Part shown: piece by piece, positions 1-5,146 of the stretch
How positions within the stretch are numbered: position 1 is the first letter of the stretch
Layout: every line of letters starts with the position of its first letter
Assembly (NCBI GenBank): GCA_029942205.1
Contig: JAOZTL010000196.1
Coordinates: 1 to 6,309, forward strand
Length of the DNA stretch: 6,309 bases
Source of the DNA: Bacteroidales bacterium
Lineage (GTDB): Bacteria > Bacteroidota > Bacteroidia > Bacteroidales > JAOZTL01
Direction: 5' to 3'
Made by a program: the position numbers and the translations under genes
Notes under the pieces: model-generated
Seen by the model: the letters and a program-made list of their open reading frames with translations, nothing else
What the model was told of the DNA's origin: nothing
The model's database searches: none

Positions 1-117
1 TCTTAAATAAAATTAAGAATGAGTAAAGTCACTACTTTTTTACGCTATCAAAAAAATAATATAGAACGTCTAAAATTATAAAACAGGCGAAGTCTGAGAT
101 TAGAAAAAAAGAAACAA
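1..117. other. Leader region before etfA, no gene seen
   Basis: No convincing coding frame ends here, so the expected etfB gene is not visible in the window. The first 18 bases form a perfect 6-bp inverted repeat (TCTTAA, six-base loop, TTAAGA). Positions 41-75 loosely resemble the dispersed repeat described elsewhere in this window (ATCAAAAA, then GAACGTCTAA). The last 20 bases before the etfA ATG are purine-rich, which is usual for Bacteroidota leaders without a Shine-Dalgarno site. I see no convincing promoter. Confidence 0.4.
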
Positions 118-1140
118 ATGGAGAAAAATGTATTTGTATATTGCGAAATAGAAGAGGGAGTAATTGTAGATGTTAGTCTGGAATTATTGTCGAAAGGTAA
201 AAAATTAGCCAATGAACTGAATTGCAAGCTCGATGCTGTGGTGCTTGGTTCTGGACTAAAAAACATCGAAAAGCAAATTTTTATGTACGGTGTTGATACG
301 CTGTATATAGCTGATGATCAAGGATTATACCCTTATTTGAATTTACCACATGCCGAAATTGTTAGTGGCTTGCTCAAAAAACACGATCCACAAATTGTGT
401 TATTTGGAGCATCGTCTATCGGGCGAGATTTAGCTCCTCGTGTGGCTTCGGCTTTGAAATGTGGATTGACAGCCGATTGTACGAGTTTGATTATTGGCGA
501 TCATGTGGAGAAAAAGAAAAATAAAGAGTATAAAAATTTATTATACCAAATTCGCCCTGCTTTTGGTGGTAATATTATAGCAACCATCATCAATCCCGAT
601 ATGCACCCGCAAATGGCTACCGTGCGTGAAGGGGTGATGAAAAAAGAAATTTATGACCAATCGCATGTCGGTAAGATAGAAAAAGTAGAAACGGAGAGTG
701 TTTTGAATGACGAGCATTTTGTTGTTCAGATTATAGAACGTCATATCGAAAAAAGCAAAGTGAACATTAAAGGAGCACAAATTATTGTTGCTGGTGGATA
801 CGGTGTTGGTTCTTCCGAAAATTTTAAACTTTTGTATGAATTAGCTGATGTACTTGGCGGTGAAGTTGGTGGATCAAGAGCGGCTGTCGATTCGGGCTTT
901 CTCGATCACGAAAGACAAATCGGACAAACTGGCGTTACGGTACGTCCAAAATTGTACATTGCTTGCGGAATCTCAGGTGCAGTGCAGCATCGGGCAGGTA
1001 TGGACGAATCGGCAATGGTGATTTCGATCAATACGGATGCTGATGCACCAATTAATCAAATTGCAGATTACACCATTAATGCTGACGTGGCTACCGTGAT
1101 TCCTAAAATGATTAAATATTACAAGAAAAATTCAAAATAA
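118..1140 (+). CDS. etfA: Electron transfer flavoprotein alpha subunit
   Basis: This is the alpha subunit of the soluble heterodimeric electron transfer flavoprotein, which takes electrons from acyl-CoA dehydrogenases onto FAD. The 340-residue length is normal for the family. Residues 1-200 form the N-terminal Rossmann-like ETF domain (VFVYCEIEEG near the start, SSIGRDLAPRVAS at 99-111, GLTADCT at 116-122, RPAFGGN at 146-152, ATVREGVM at 167-174). Residues 215-330 form the FAD-binding domain: VAGGYGVGS (224-232), GGSRAAVDSG (251-260), GQTG (269-272), IACGISGAVQH (281-291) and INTDADAPI (304-312), which match the conserved FAD contacts. A second ATG ten bases into the gene is out of frame, so the start at 118 is preferred. 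The usual partner etfB should lie immediately upstream, outside the window. The acyl-CoA dehydrogenase gene follows 182 bp downstream on the same strand, and pairing of the two is common in Bacteroidota. No key residue looks missing. Confidence 0.96.
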   Translation: MEKNVFVYCEIEEGVIVDVSLELLSKGKKLANELNCKLDAVVLGSGLKNIEKQIFMYGVDTLYIADDQGLYPYLNLPHAEIVSGLLKKHDPQIVLFGASSIGRDLAPRVASALKCGLTADCTSLIIGDHVEKKKNKEYKNLLYQIRPAFGGNIIATIINPDMHPQMATVREGVMKKEIYDQSHVGKIEKVETESVLNDEHFVVQIIERHIEKSKVNIKGAQIIVAGGYGVGSSENFKLLYELADVLGGEVGGSRAAVDSGFLDHERQIGQTGVTVRPKLYIACGISGAVQHRAGMDESAMVISINTDADAPINQIADYTINADVATVIPKMIKYYKKNSK

Positions 1141-1161
1141 AGGCTGAAAATCTTAGCGAAA

Positions 1162-1189
1162 TGGAAAATAGTCTTGCAATCGTTTTCCA
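1162..1189 (+). terminator. Possible weak hairpin after etfA
   Basis: A perfect 7-bp inverted repeat (TGGAAAA at 1162-1168, TTTTCCA at 1183-1189) with a 14-base loop lies 22 bp after the etfA stop. It is AT-rich and is followed by CATTTATTAATT rather than a clean T-tract. It could attenuate read-through into the acyl-CoA dehydrogenase gene, or be chance in AT-rich DNA. Confidence 0.3.
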
Positions 1190-1233
1190 CATTTATTAAT
1201 TCATAATTTACAGATTAAGTGAATTTTATATAA

Positions 1234-1268
1234 ATGCGTAAGTAACATTAAATAGATCGAAGACCTAA
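1234..1268 (+). repeat. Dispersed intergenic repeat, copy A
   Basis: This 35-bp core begins ATGCGTAAGTAACATTAAAT and ends GAAGACCTAA. By hand alignment it matches copy E (4933-4967) at about 30 of 36 columns, and most substitutions are transitions. Similarity continues to the left (about 1203-1233 against 4904-4932: ATAATTTAC..GATT..AAGTGAA against ATAAATTACTGATTTAAGTAA), giving an element of about 65 bp. On the minus strand TAGGTC-TTC-GATCTA can pair at all six positions (one G-U) around a TTC triloop. It sits between etfA and the acyl-CoA dehydrogenase gene and touches no stop codon of a visible gene. Confidence 0.75.
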
Positions 1269-1285
1269 TAAATTATTTAAGCAAA

Positions 1286-1299
1286 GCTCTTTAGAGAGC
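1286..1299 (+). promoter_or_regulatory. Small hairpin in acyl-CoA dehydrogenase leader
   Basis: GCTCT-TTAG-AGAGC is a perfect 5-bp stem with a four-base loop, ending 23 bp before the ATG at 1323. If the transcript starts upstream of it, it would sit in the 5' leader. There is no T-tract, so it is not an intrinsic terminator. Its function is unknown and it could be chance. Confidence 0.25.
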
Positions 1300-1322
1300 A
1301 AGTAAATAAAAAAATTTAGAAA

Positions 1323-3026
1323 ATGGCTAATTTTTATACAGATAATGCAGATTTGAAATTTCACATGGAACACCCGCTAATGAAGCGAATTGTGGAATTA
1401 AAAGAACGAAATTTTGCAGATAAAGACAAGTTTGATTATGCTGCATTAGATTTCGAAGATGCAATGGATAGTTATGATAAAATAACGGAAATAGTAGGTG
1501 ATATTACTGGAAATATTATTGATCCAAATGCCGAAGAGGTAGACAGAGAAGGACCTAGCGTACAAAACGGGAGGGTTATTTATGCACGAGGAACGCAAGA
1601 AAATTATGACGCATTAGTGAATGCTGGACTTGTTGGGATGACGCTTGGAAGGAAATATAATGGTTTGAATTTCCCGATTACGCCTTATGTCATTGTTGGT
1701 GAAATTATTTCGAGAGCTGATGCTGGTTTTGCTAATATTTGGGGATTGCAGGATTGTGCCGAAACAATCAACGAATTTGCTTCGGAAGAGTTGAAAGACA
1801 AATACTTACCTCGATTTAATCGAGGAGCTACCGCTGCCATGGATTTGACCGAGCCCGATGCTGGTTCTGATTTACAAGCGGTACAATTAAAAGCACATTT
1901 CGACGAAGAAAAAAAGGAATGGATGCTGAATGGTGTCAAGCGTTTTATTACCAATGGTGATGCAGAAGTATCGCTTGTGCTGGCTCGCTCGGAAGAGGGA
2001 ACGCAGGACGGACGTGGCCTGTCGTTATTCGTGTTTGATAAAGACAATGATGCATTGACCGTACGACGAATTGAAAATAAACTGGGAATCAAAGGATCGC
2101 CTACTTGCGAATTGGTGTTCAAAAATGCGAAAGCAGAGCTTATTGGCGATCGCCGATTGGGTTTGATTAAGTACGTAATGGCATTGATGAACGGTGCACG
2201 GCTTGGTGTGGGGGCACAATCGGTAGGTATTTCGGAAGCGGCTTATCGTGAAGGCTTGAAATATGCCAAAGAACGTGAACAATTTGGAAAACCAATTATT
2301 GAATTTCCAGCGGTTTATGAAATGCTAACAGTCATGAAAGCCAAACTGAATGCGGCTCGTTCGTTACTATACGAAACATCTCGTTTTGTGGATATTTATA
2401 AAGCTCTTGACGAAATTTCACACGAACGAAAATTGACTCCCGTTGAGCGAAAAGAAATGAAAACTTACAAGAAAAAAGCAGATTTTTATACGCCTTTACT
2501 TAAATTTATGTCGAGTGAATACAGTAACGAAATTGCTTATGACTCGCTGCAAATACACGGTGGTACGGGATATATGAAAGATTTTCCAATTGAACGGATT
2601 TATCGTGATGCACGCATTACTTCTATTTATGAGGGAACTTCGCAATTGCAAGTTGTTGCTGCCATTCGTGGTGTTACCACTGGCTTGTTTACCAAACAAA
2701 TGGAGGAGTATGCCGAGCAAATTACCAATCCCGAATTGGATTTTCTCAAGCGCATTTTGACAGAAATGACCGCCGAATATGAGACTACCGTAGCACTTGT
2801 GGTGGAGAAAAAAGATGCAGAATACATGGATTTTCATGCACGTCGCTTAGTCGAAATGGTAGGAAATATCGTCATGAGTTACTTATTGCTGCTGGATTCT
2901 ATGCGCAGTGCCGAATATCGTAATTCTGCAGAAGTGTACATCAAACGTGCAAAAGCACAAAATATCGAAAAAGCAAGTTATATTCGTGATTTTGACATGA
3001 AAGATGTTGGAAAATTTAAAATATAA
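1323..3026 (+). CDS. Acyl-CoA dehydrogenase, extended type
   Basis: This FAD enzyme oxidises an acyl-CoA to the 2-enoyl-CoA and passes electrons to the ETF encoded upstream. It has 567 residues, longer than classic acyl-CoA dehydrogenases (about 380), and so resembles the extended FadE5/DmdC-like group with extra N- and C-terminal helices. Residues 1-90 are the N-terminal extension. The core holds AMDLTEPDAGSDL (172-184), the first family signature; NGVKRFITNGD (203-213) in the beta domain; REQFGKPI (318-325); QIHGGTGYMKDFPIERIYRDAR (410-431), the second signature; and IYEGTSQLQ (435-443), whose E437 is the expected catalytic base. Residues 357-395 are a charged insertion and 460-567 a helical C-terminal domain. 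Substrate chain length cannot be judged. The ATG at 1323 follows an A-rich leader without a clear Shine-Dalgarno site. A repeat copy abuts the stop codon and a strong terminator follows 81 bp later. Confidence 0.95.
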   Translation: MANFYTDNADLKFHMEHPLMKRIVELKERNFADKDKFDYAALDFEDAMDSYDKITEIVGDITGNIIDPNAEEVDREGPSVQNGRVIYARGTQENYDALVNAGLVGMTLGRKYNGLNFPITPYVIVGEIISRADAGFANIWGLQDCAETINEFASEELKDKYLPRFNRGATAAMDLTEPDAGSDLQAVQLKAHFDEEKKEWMLNGVKRFITNGDAEVSLVLARSEEGTQDGRGLSLFVFDKDNDALTVRRIENKLGIKGSPTCELVFKNAKAELIGDRRLGLIKYVMALMNGARLGVGAQSVGISEAAYREGLKYAKEREQFGKPIIEFPAVYEMLTVMKAKLNAARSLLYETSRFVDIYKALDEISHERKLTPVERKEMKTYKKKADFYTPLLKFMSSEYSNEIAYDSLQIHGGTGYMKDFPIERIYRDARITSIYEGTSQLQVVAAIRGVTTGLFTKQMEEYAEQITNPELDFLKRILTEMTAEYETTVALVVEKKDAEYMDFHARRLVEMVGNIVMSYLLLLDSMRSAEYRNSAEVYIKRAKAQNIEKASYIRDFDMKDVGKFKI

Positions 3027-3058
3027 AGTCTTCTATTTTTTTAAGTTGCTCACGCACT
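3024..3058 (-). repeat. Dispersed intergenic repeat, inverted copy B1
   Basis: Read on the minus strand, this carries AGTGCGTGAGCAACTT, a run of A, then TAGAAGACTTTA. This matches copy E (TGCGTGAGCAAC, A-run, GAAGACCTTAA). It is the only clear copy in this orientation. Its end overlaps the TAA stop of the acyl-CoA dehydrogenase gene, so relative to the gene it lies the same way as copies C and D do to theirs: stop codon, then the TCTTC end first. Confidence 0.7.
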
Positions 3059-3073
3059 AGTGAAACAATTTTT
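3046..3073 (+). terminator. Hairpin with T-tract within repeat pair B1/B2
   Basis: TTG-C-TCAC (3046-3053) pairs with GTGA-AA-CAA (3060-3068) across the loop GCACTA, and five T follow at once (3069-3073). The stem has seven pairs with a small internal loop. It lies 19 bp after the acyl-CoA dehydrogenase stop and could act as a first, weak terminator before the stronger one at 3108-3142. Confidence 0.4.
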
Positions 3074-3090
3074 AAATAATTAAGACCTTA
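3055..3090 (+). repeat. Degraded direct repeat, copy B2
   Basis: This stretch (GCACTAGTGAAACAATTTTT, then AAATAATTAAGACCTTA) weakly follows the plus-strand consensus and keeps the terminal AAGACCTTAA, which is shared exactly with copy E. It faces inverted copy B1, so 3027-3090 is an imperfect palindrome of nearly 30 bases per arm. It may be a decayed element, or simply the other arm of a palindromic variant. Confidence 0.4.
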
Positions 3091-3107
3091 AAAACAGATT
3101 ATTGAAG

Positions 3108-3142
3108 AACAACAAAGCCCGATAATTTCGGGTTTTGTTGTT
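3108..3142. terminator. Strong bidirectional intrinsic terminator
   Basis: A 15-bp stem (3108-3122 with 3128-3142, one G-T pair) surrounds the loop TAATT. Its core CCCGA/TCGGG is GC-paired, and the 3' arm is T-rich (TTTTGTTGTT), with the matching A-rich run on the 5' side. It can therefore terminate transcripts from either strand. It lies 82 bp after the acyl-CoA dehydrogenase stop and separates it from the minus-strand genes that converge on it. Confidence 0.85.
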
Positions 3143-3331
3143 ATTTGAGAAAATTGTTGATTTTACTGTAAAAATGAATTTAGGCATGTTTTGATCTTTA
3201 CAAAAAACAATTTAGGGTAAAAAGTGATCTTTGGAAAGATCCGTTTGGGGATAAGAATGACATCAAATTGTTCATTGAAAAAAAATTACAACTTACTTAG
3301 CTGTAAATTGTTTATTTAATTACTACTACAC
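3143..3331. other. AT-rich intergenic stretch, no gene seen
   Basis: With the terminator and repeat copies on either side, this makes up the 337-bp gap between convergent genes. No frame gives a convincing protein. It holds a perfect inverted repeat GATCTTT-GG-AAAGATC (3226-3241). Read on the minus strand this is followed by ACTTTTT, so it could be a late terminator for the small gene at 3364-3654. AATTTAGG occurs twice (about 3177 and 3209), and GATCTTT occurs again near 3193. It may be decayed sequence. Confidence 0.5.
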
Positions 3332-3367
3332 TCGTGCATAACATCAAAACAAGCTTGAAGATCTTAA
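3332..3367 (+). repeat. Dispersed intergenic repeat, copy C
   Basis: The core reads TCGTGCATAACATCAAAACA and then AGCTTGAAGATCTTAA, sharing AACATCAAAA and GAAGA-CTTAA with the other copies. Its terminal TTAA contains the complement of the TAA stop of the minus-strand gene at 3364-3654. The stem with GAA triloop is weaker here: AAGCTT/GATCTT pairs at five of six positions on the plus strand. Left-hand similarity (GTAAATTG..TTTAATTACT) suggests the longer element is also present. Confidence 0.65.
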
Positions 3368-3654
3368 TTATCCCCCATTAAACTCGATACAAAAGAAAGT
3401 AGCTGGTAATTAATTTTATTCGTTTTTAGTAATTCATCTGAAACGGAAAGCAGCCCAAGCAGCTGTTCTTGTTGTAATTTAGCCCAAGCAATTTTCAATA
3501 CTTCAAGTGTATTGTTTTGTTCTGGAAGAAGTGATTGTGTTTTTAACAAGTTAAATGCTTGCTTTGTATTTCCCTCTGATATAAGTGAATGCACTTGTTT
3601 TTGAATTTCGTTGGATAAAAATTCAGGATTTGCATTTGGTTTTGGTGATTCCAT
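3364..3654 (-). CDS. Small EAD11-like adaptor-domain protein
   Basis: The protein has 96 residues, with no signal peptide or membrane segment. The first 12 residues look disordered. Residues 15-92 resemble effector-associated domain 11: IQKQVHSLISEGNTKQAFNLL (helix, G-N-T turn, then A..LL), a variable linker, LEVLKIAWAKLQQEQLLGLLS (the place of the family's 'R-x-x-x-L-x-x-x-x-x-x-G-x-I/L-S' segment), and a last helix INYQLLSFVSSL. This is recognition by eye, without a profile search. EADs are death-fold-like adaptors that tether enzymatic effectors to sensors in predicted Bacteroidota and other bacterial conflict systems; here the domain stands alone. The frame stays open to a TTG at 3690, but that codon lies inside a long hairpin, and the ATG at 3654 gives the usual family N-terminus, so I chose the ATG. 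It is downstream of, and on the same strand as, the exported CsgG-like gene. A TPR-like helical protein is the main alternative. Confidence 0.65.
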   Translation of the reverse strand: MESPKPNANPEFLSNEIQKQVHSLISEGNTKQAFNLLKTQSLLPEQNNTLEVLKIAWAKLQQEQLLGLLSVSDELLKTNKINYQLLSFVSSLMGDN

Positions 3655-3682
3655 TTCGTTGGTGATTTCTATGAGGTAAAAT

Positions 3683-3724
3683 AAGAGCAATTAGGTGGAT
3701 AAAATTATTCACTTAATTGCTCTT
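3683..3724. promoter_or_regulatory. Long inverted repeat upstream of EAD11-like gene
   Basis: AAGAGCAATTAGGTG (3683-3697) pairs with CACTTAATTGCTCTT (3710-3724) over 15 positions, one being G-T on the plus strand, with a 12-base loop. It fills the space between repeat copy D and the small minus-strand gene. No T-tract follows on the plus strand, and on the minus strand only ATTTTACC, so termination would be weak. It could be an RNA structure in the leader, an operator, or an end of a repeat-derived element. Confidence 0.6.
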
Positions 3725-3731
3725 TAAATAA

Positions 3732-3772
3732 ATGTGTAAGAAAGAAACATCAAAAAAGCTCGAAGAGCTTAA
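3732..3772 (+). repeat. Dispersed intergenic repeat, copy D
   Basis: The 41-bp core begins ATGTGTAAGAAAGAAACATC and ends GCTCGAAGAGCTTAA. It is about six bases longer than copies A and E because of an insertion after the TGTAAG part. The terminal TTAA contains the complement of the TAA stop of the exported-protein gene on the minus strand, as in copy C. The stem AAGCTC-GAA-GAGCTT is perfect here. Confidence 0.7.
3752..3770 (-). terminator. Intrinsic terminator overlapping a stop codon
   Basis: On the minus strand, AAGCTC-TTC-GAGCTT forms a perfect 6-bp stem with a triloop, running into six T (3757-3752). The first two bases of the stem are the last two of the TAA stop of the 3769-4872 gene, so termination would occur directly at the end of the coding region. 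It is formed by the end of repeat copy D. The stem is short, so some read-through into the EAD11-like gene is likely. Confidence 0.6.
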
Positions 3773-4872
3773 TTCTTTTTAGCATTATAACCAAATGAAA
3801 TTCCACCTCGAACTCCTTCTTTGCTTGGAATAACGTAGATATTGATAGGAATATTTAATTTTCCTGATTTGAATGTTTTTCCTATCGCAAATACGAATCC
3901 AGTAGATAGTGTGTAGTCTCCACGACTATCTGTACGGTTAAGAATAGGGTATGGATTTTCTGTTAGTTCGTTCCAATCGCTTGCTATATTCCATTTTCCA
4001 TCGGGATAGTAGTATCCATCTGCTTTTTTCACAACGTTAAAAGTAGGACCAAAGGCCAATTCCCAACCACGCAAATTGTCTCGCATTCCATTAAATATCG
4101 TTAGCGATGGAATCACCAGGCCTTGGTCTAAACCTGTAACTAATGGAATAAATTCAAATAAAGCCTGAAAATTTCCTTGGTTTAAGTACTGAACTTCAAA
4201 CTGATAGCCAAATTGAAACATAACAGGAATAACATCGTAGCCGCCTTCTTGTTCTGGAGCTGACATAAATTCGGCGATATTACCTGTGAAAAAAGTTGCG
4301 CCCATGCGTGGTCCCGATAGGTTTACTTTGCTTGCATTGGGATTATTTAGTGCGTTTTCATAATCGAATTTTTTTGTAAGTCGCTGAATAAGATACGGCT
4401 CTACTGGGCGTTTGAGCATCTCGTTTAGTGTAATACGCACCATGCTTTGCATTTCTTTTTGGAGATTCAAAAACTCACGAATGTGCGTGCGTTCGATTGT
4501 CGAAGTGGCTACGTCTACAATACGAAGTGTCATAATTATCGTTTCACCATAAAGTTCTACACTTCCACTAAGCATTTTATCTGCTTCCAGTATTAGTCCT
4601 GTTTCGACTAAGCATATTTTACCATAACAATTGTCTATTTTCAGATCGTGCTTTTCTATTAGATAAGCGACATCGTAACGATCCATTACTTCAAATGTAT
4701 CGAGTTTTTCGATTTCGATACGTACCAAATTTCCCATTTGTTTTGATGTCATCAACATGCCTTGGGCATCAATATTGAGAACACTCAATCTTTTGCGTTG
4801 CGATTGAGCCGAAAAGTTGAATGAAATACTAAAACTAATTAGTAAAACGATTAAAATAAATTTATTCTTCAT
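3769..4872 (-). CDS. Exported CsgG/FlgO-like domain protein with beta-rich C-terminus
   Basis: The protein has 367 residues. Residues 1-22 are a signal peptide (MKNK, hydrophobic core FILIVLLISFSISF, then SAQS). There is no lipobox cysteine, so a soluble periplasmic or outer-membrane place is likelier than a lipoprotein. Residues 27-155 look like the CsgG/FlgO/DUF2380-type alpha-beta fold: RLSVLNIDAQG, an alpha helix, FEVMDRYDVAYLIEKHDL, the paired-cysteine segment DNCYGKICLVETGLILEADKMLSGSV (C82, C87) and TIIMTLRIVDVATSTIE. Such domains occur in envelope proteins, including the curli channel CsgG and LpoB-like cofactors. Residues 185-363 are rich in alternating, aromatic beta strands (FQFGYQFEVQYL, GWELAFGPTFNVV, LSTGFVFAIGKTF, VRGGISFGYN), as in an outer-membrane barrel or beta-sandwich. 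The ATG at 4872 follows an A-rich leader. The job is unknown. A terminator overlaps its stop, and the EAD11-like gene follows on the same strand. Confidence 0.8.
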   Translation of the reverse strand: MKNKFILIVLLISFSISFNFSAQSQRKRLSVLNIDAQGMLMTSKQMGNLVRIEIEKLDTFEVMDRYDVAYLIEKHDLKIDNCYGKICLVETGLILEADKMLSGSVELYGETIIMTLRIVDVATSTIERTHIREFLNLQKEMQSMVRITLNEMLKRPVEPYLIQRLTKKFDYENALNNPNASKVNLSGPRMGATFFTGNIAEFMSAPEQEGGYDVIPVMFQFGYQFEVQYLNQGNFQALFEFIPLVTGLDQGLVIPSLTIFNGMRDNLRGWELAFGPTFNVVKKADGYYYPDGKWNIASDWNELTENPYPILNRTDSRGDYTLSTGFVFAIGKTFKSGKLNIPINIYVIPSKEGVRGGISFGYNAKKN

Positions 4873-4909
4873 AATTATTTTTTATCTATTTAATATTATT
4901 TATGTATAA

Positions 4910-4927
4910 ATTACTGATTTAAGTAAT
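4910..4927. repeat. Small inverted repeat in left part of copy E
   Basis: ATTACT-GATTTA-AGTAAT is a perfect 6-bp stem with a six-base loop. The matching place in copy A (TTTAC, then AGATTAA, then GTGAA, 1207-1223) can still pair with one wobble, although the bases differ. This supports a second conserved stem in the extended element. It lies 38 bp upstream of the exported-protein start and may be in its leader. Confidence 0.45.
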
Positions 4928-4932
4928 ATTAG

Positions 4933-4967
4933 ATGCGTGAGCAACATCAAAAAGATGAAGACCTTAA
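4933..4967 (+). repeat. Dispersed intergenic repeat, copy E
   Basis: This is the cleanest copy: ATGCGTGAGCAACATCAAAA, AGAT, then GAAGACCTTAA. It lies between the divergent exported-protein and helicase genes, touching neither stop codon. One base is missing before GAAGACC compared with copy A, which spoils the triloop stem on the plus strand; the minus strand can still pair AAGGT with ATCTT. An ORF of 29 codons starts at its ATG (4933-5022) but is lysine-rich, includes a 12-A run and is not kept in other copies, so I do not call it a gene. Confidence 0.75.
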
Positions 4968-5094
4968 AAAGGCGCAAAGTAGTAAAAAAAAAAAAGTATT
5001 TGTTTTATTATCAAAACTTTGATGAATAAGTGGTTTTCTTTGATTTGTTGGAGAAGTTTTATTTCATAGAATCAAATTAAAGGTGAAATTTGAA

Positions 5095-5126
5095 TTTGTA
5101 ATTGTTGTTTGTTTGTGTTATTTTCG
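5095..5126 (+). promoter_or_regulatory. Bacteroidota-type promoter for the helicase
   Basis: TTTG at 5095-5098 fits the -33 element. TA-TT-TTCG at 5119-5126 fits the -7 element TA-N2-TTTG with one mismatch. The 20-base gap is within the usual spacing for the primary sigma factor of this phylum. Transcription would start about 5131-5134, leaving a leader of about 15 bases before the ATG at 5147. This is by eye only; AT-rich DNA gives chance matches. Confidence 0.5.
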
Positions 5127-5146
5127 TGTAAATTTAAAAGTGAAAA

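Noticed and set aside
41..75. Sixth copy of the dispersed repeat upstream of etfA
   Set aside because: Only ATCAAAAA and a GAACGTCTAA-like end agree; the TGCGTGAGCAAC block is missing, so the match could be chance in AT-rich DNA.
1685..2837. Minus-strand ORFs opposite the acyl-CoA dehydrogenase
   Set aside because: They are shadows of a strongly conserved gene on the other strand and show no recognisable domains.
3364..3690. Longer form of the EAD11-like protein from a TTG at 3690
   Set aside because: The extra 12 residues are unlike the family, the TTG lies in a long hairpin, and an in-frame ATG at 3654 gives a natural start.
3024..3772. Integron cassettes with attC sites behind each gene
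   Set aside because: The shared elements sit after stop codons like attC sites, but they lack the GTTRRRY/RYYYAAC core pair, occur in both orientations and also lie where no gene ends; no integrase is present.
3732..3780. Short ORF in copy D (MCKKETSKKLEELNSF)
   Set aside because: It has only 16 codons, overlaps the end of the opposite-strand gene, and other copies do not keep the frame.
1234..4967. CRISPR array
   Set aside because: The repeats are hundreds to thousands of bases apart, diverged, and separated by whole genes, with no regular spacers and no cas genes.
4933..5022. 29-codon ORF starting in repeat copy E (begins MREQHQKDEDLKK)
   Set aside because: It is lysine-rich, runs through a 12-A tract, and the frame is not kept in copies A or C, so it is most likely a by-product of the repeat.
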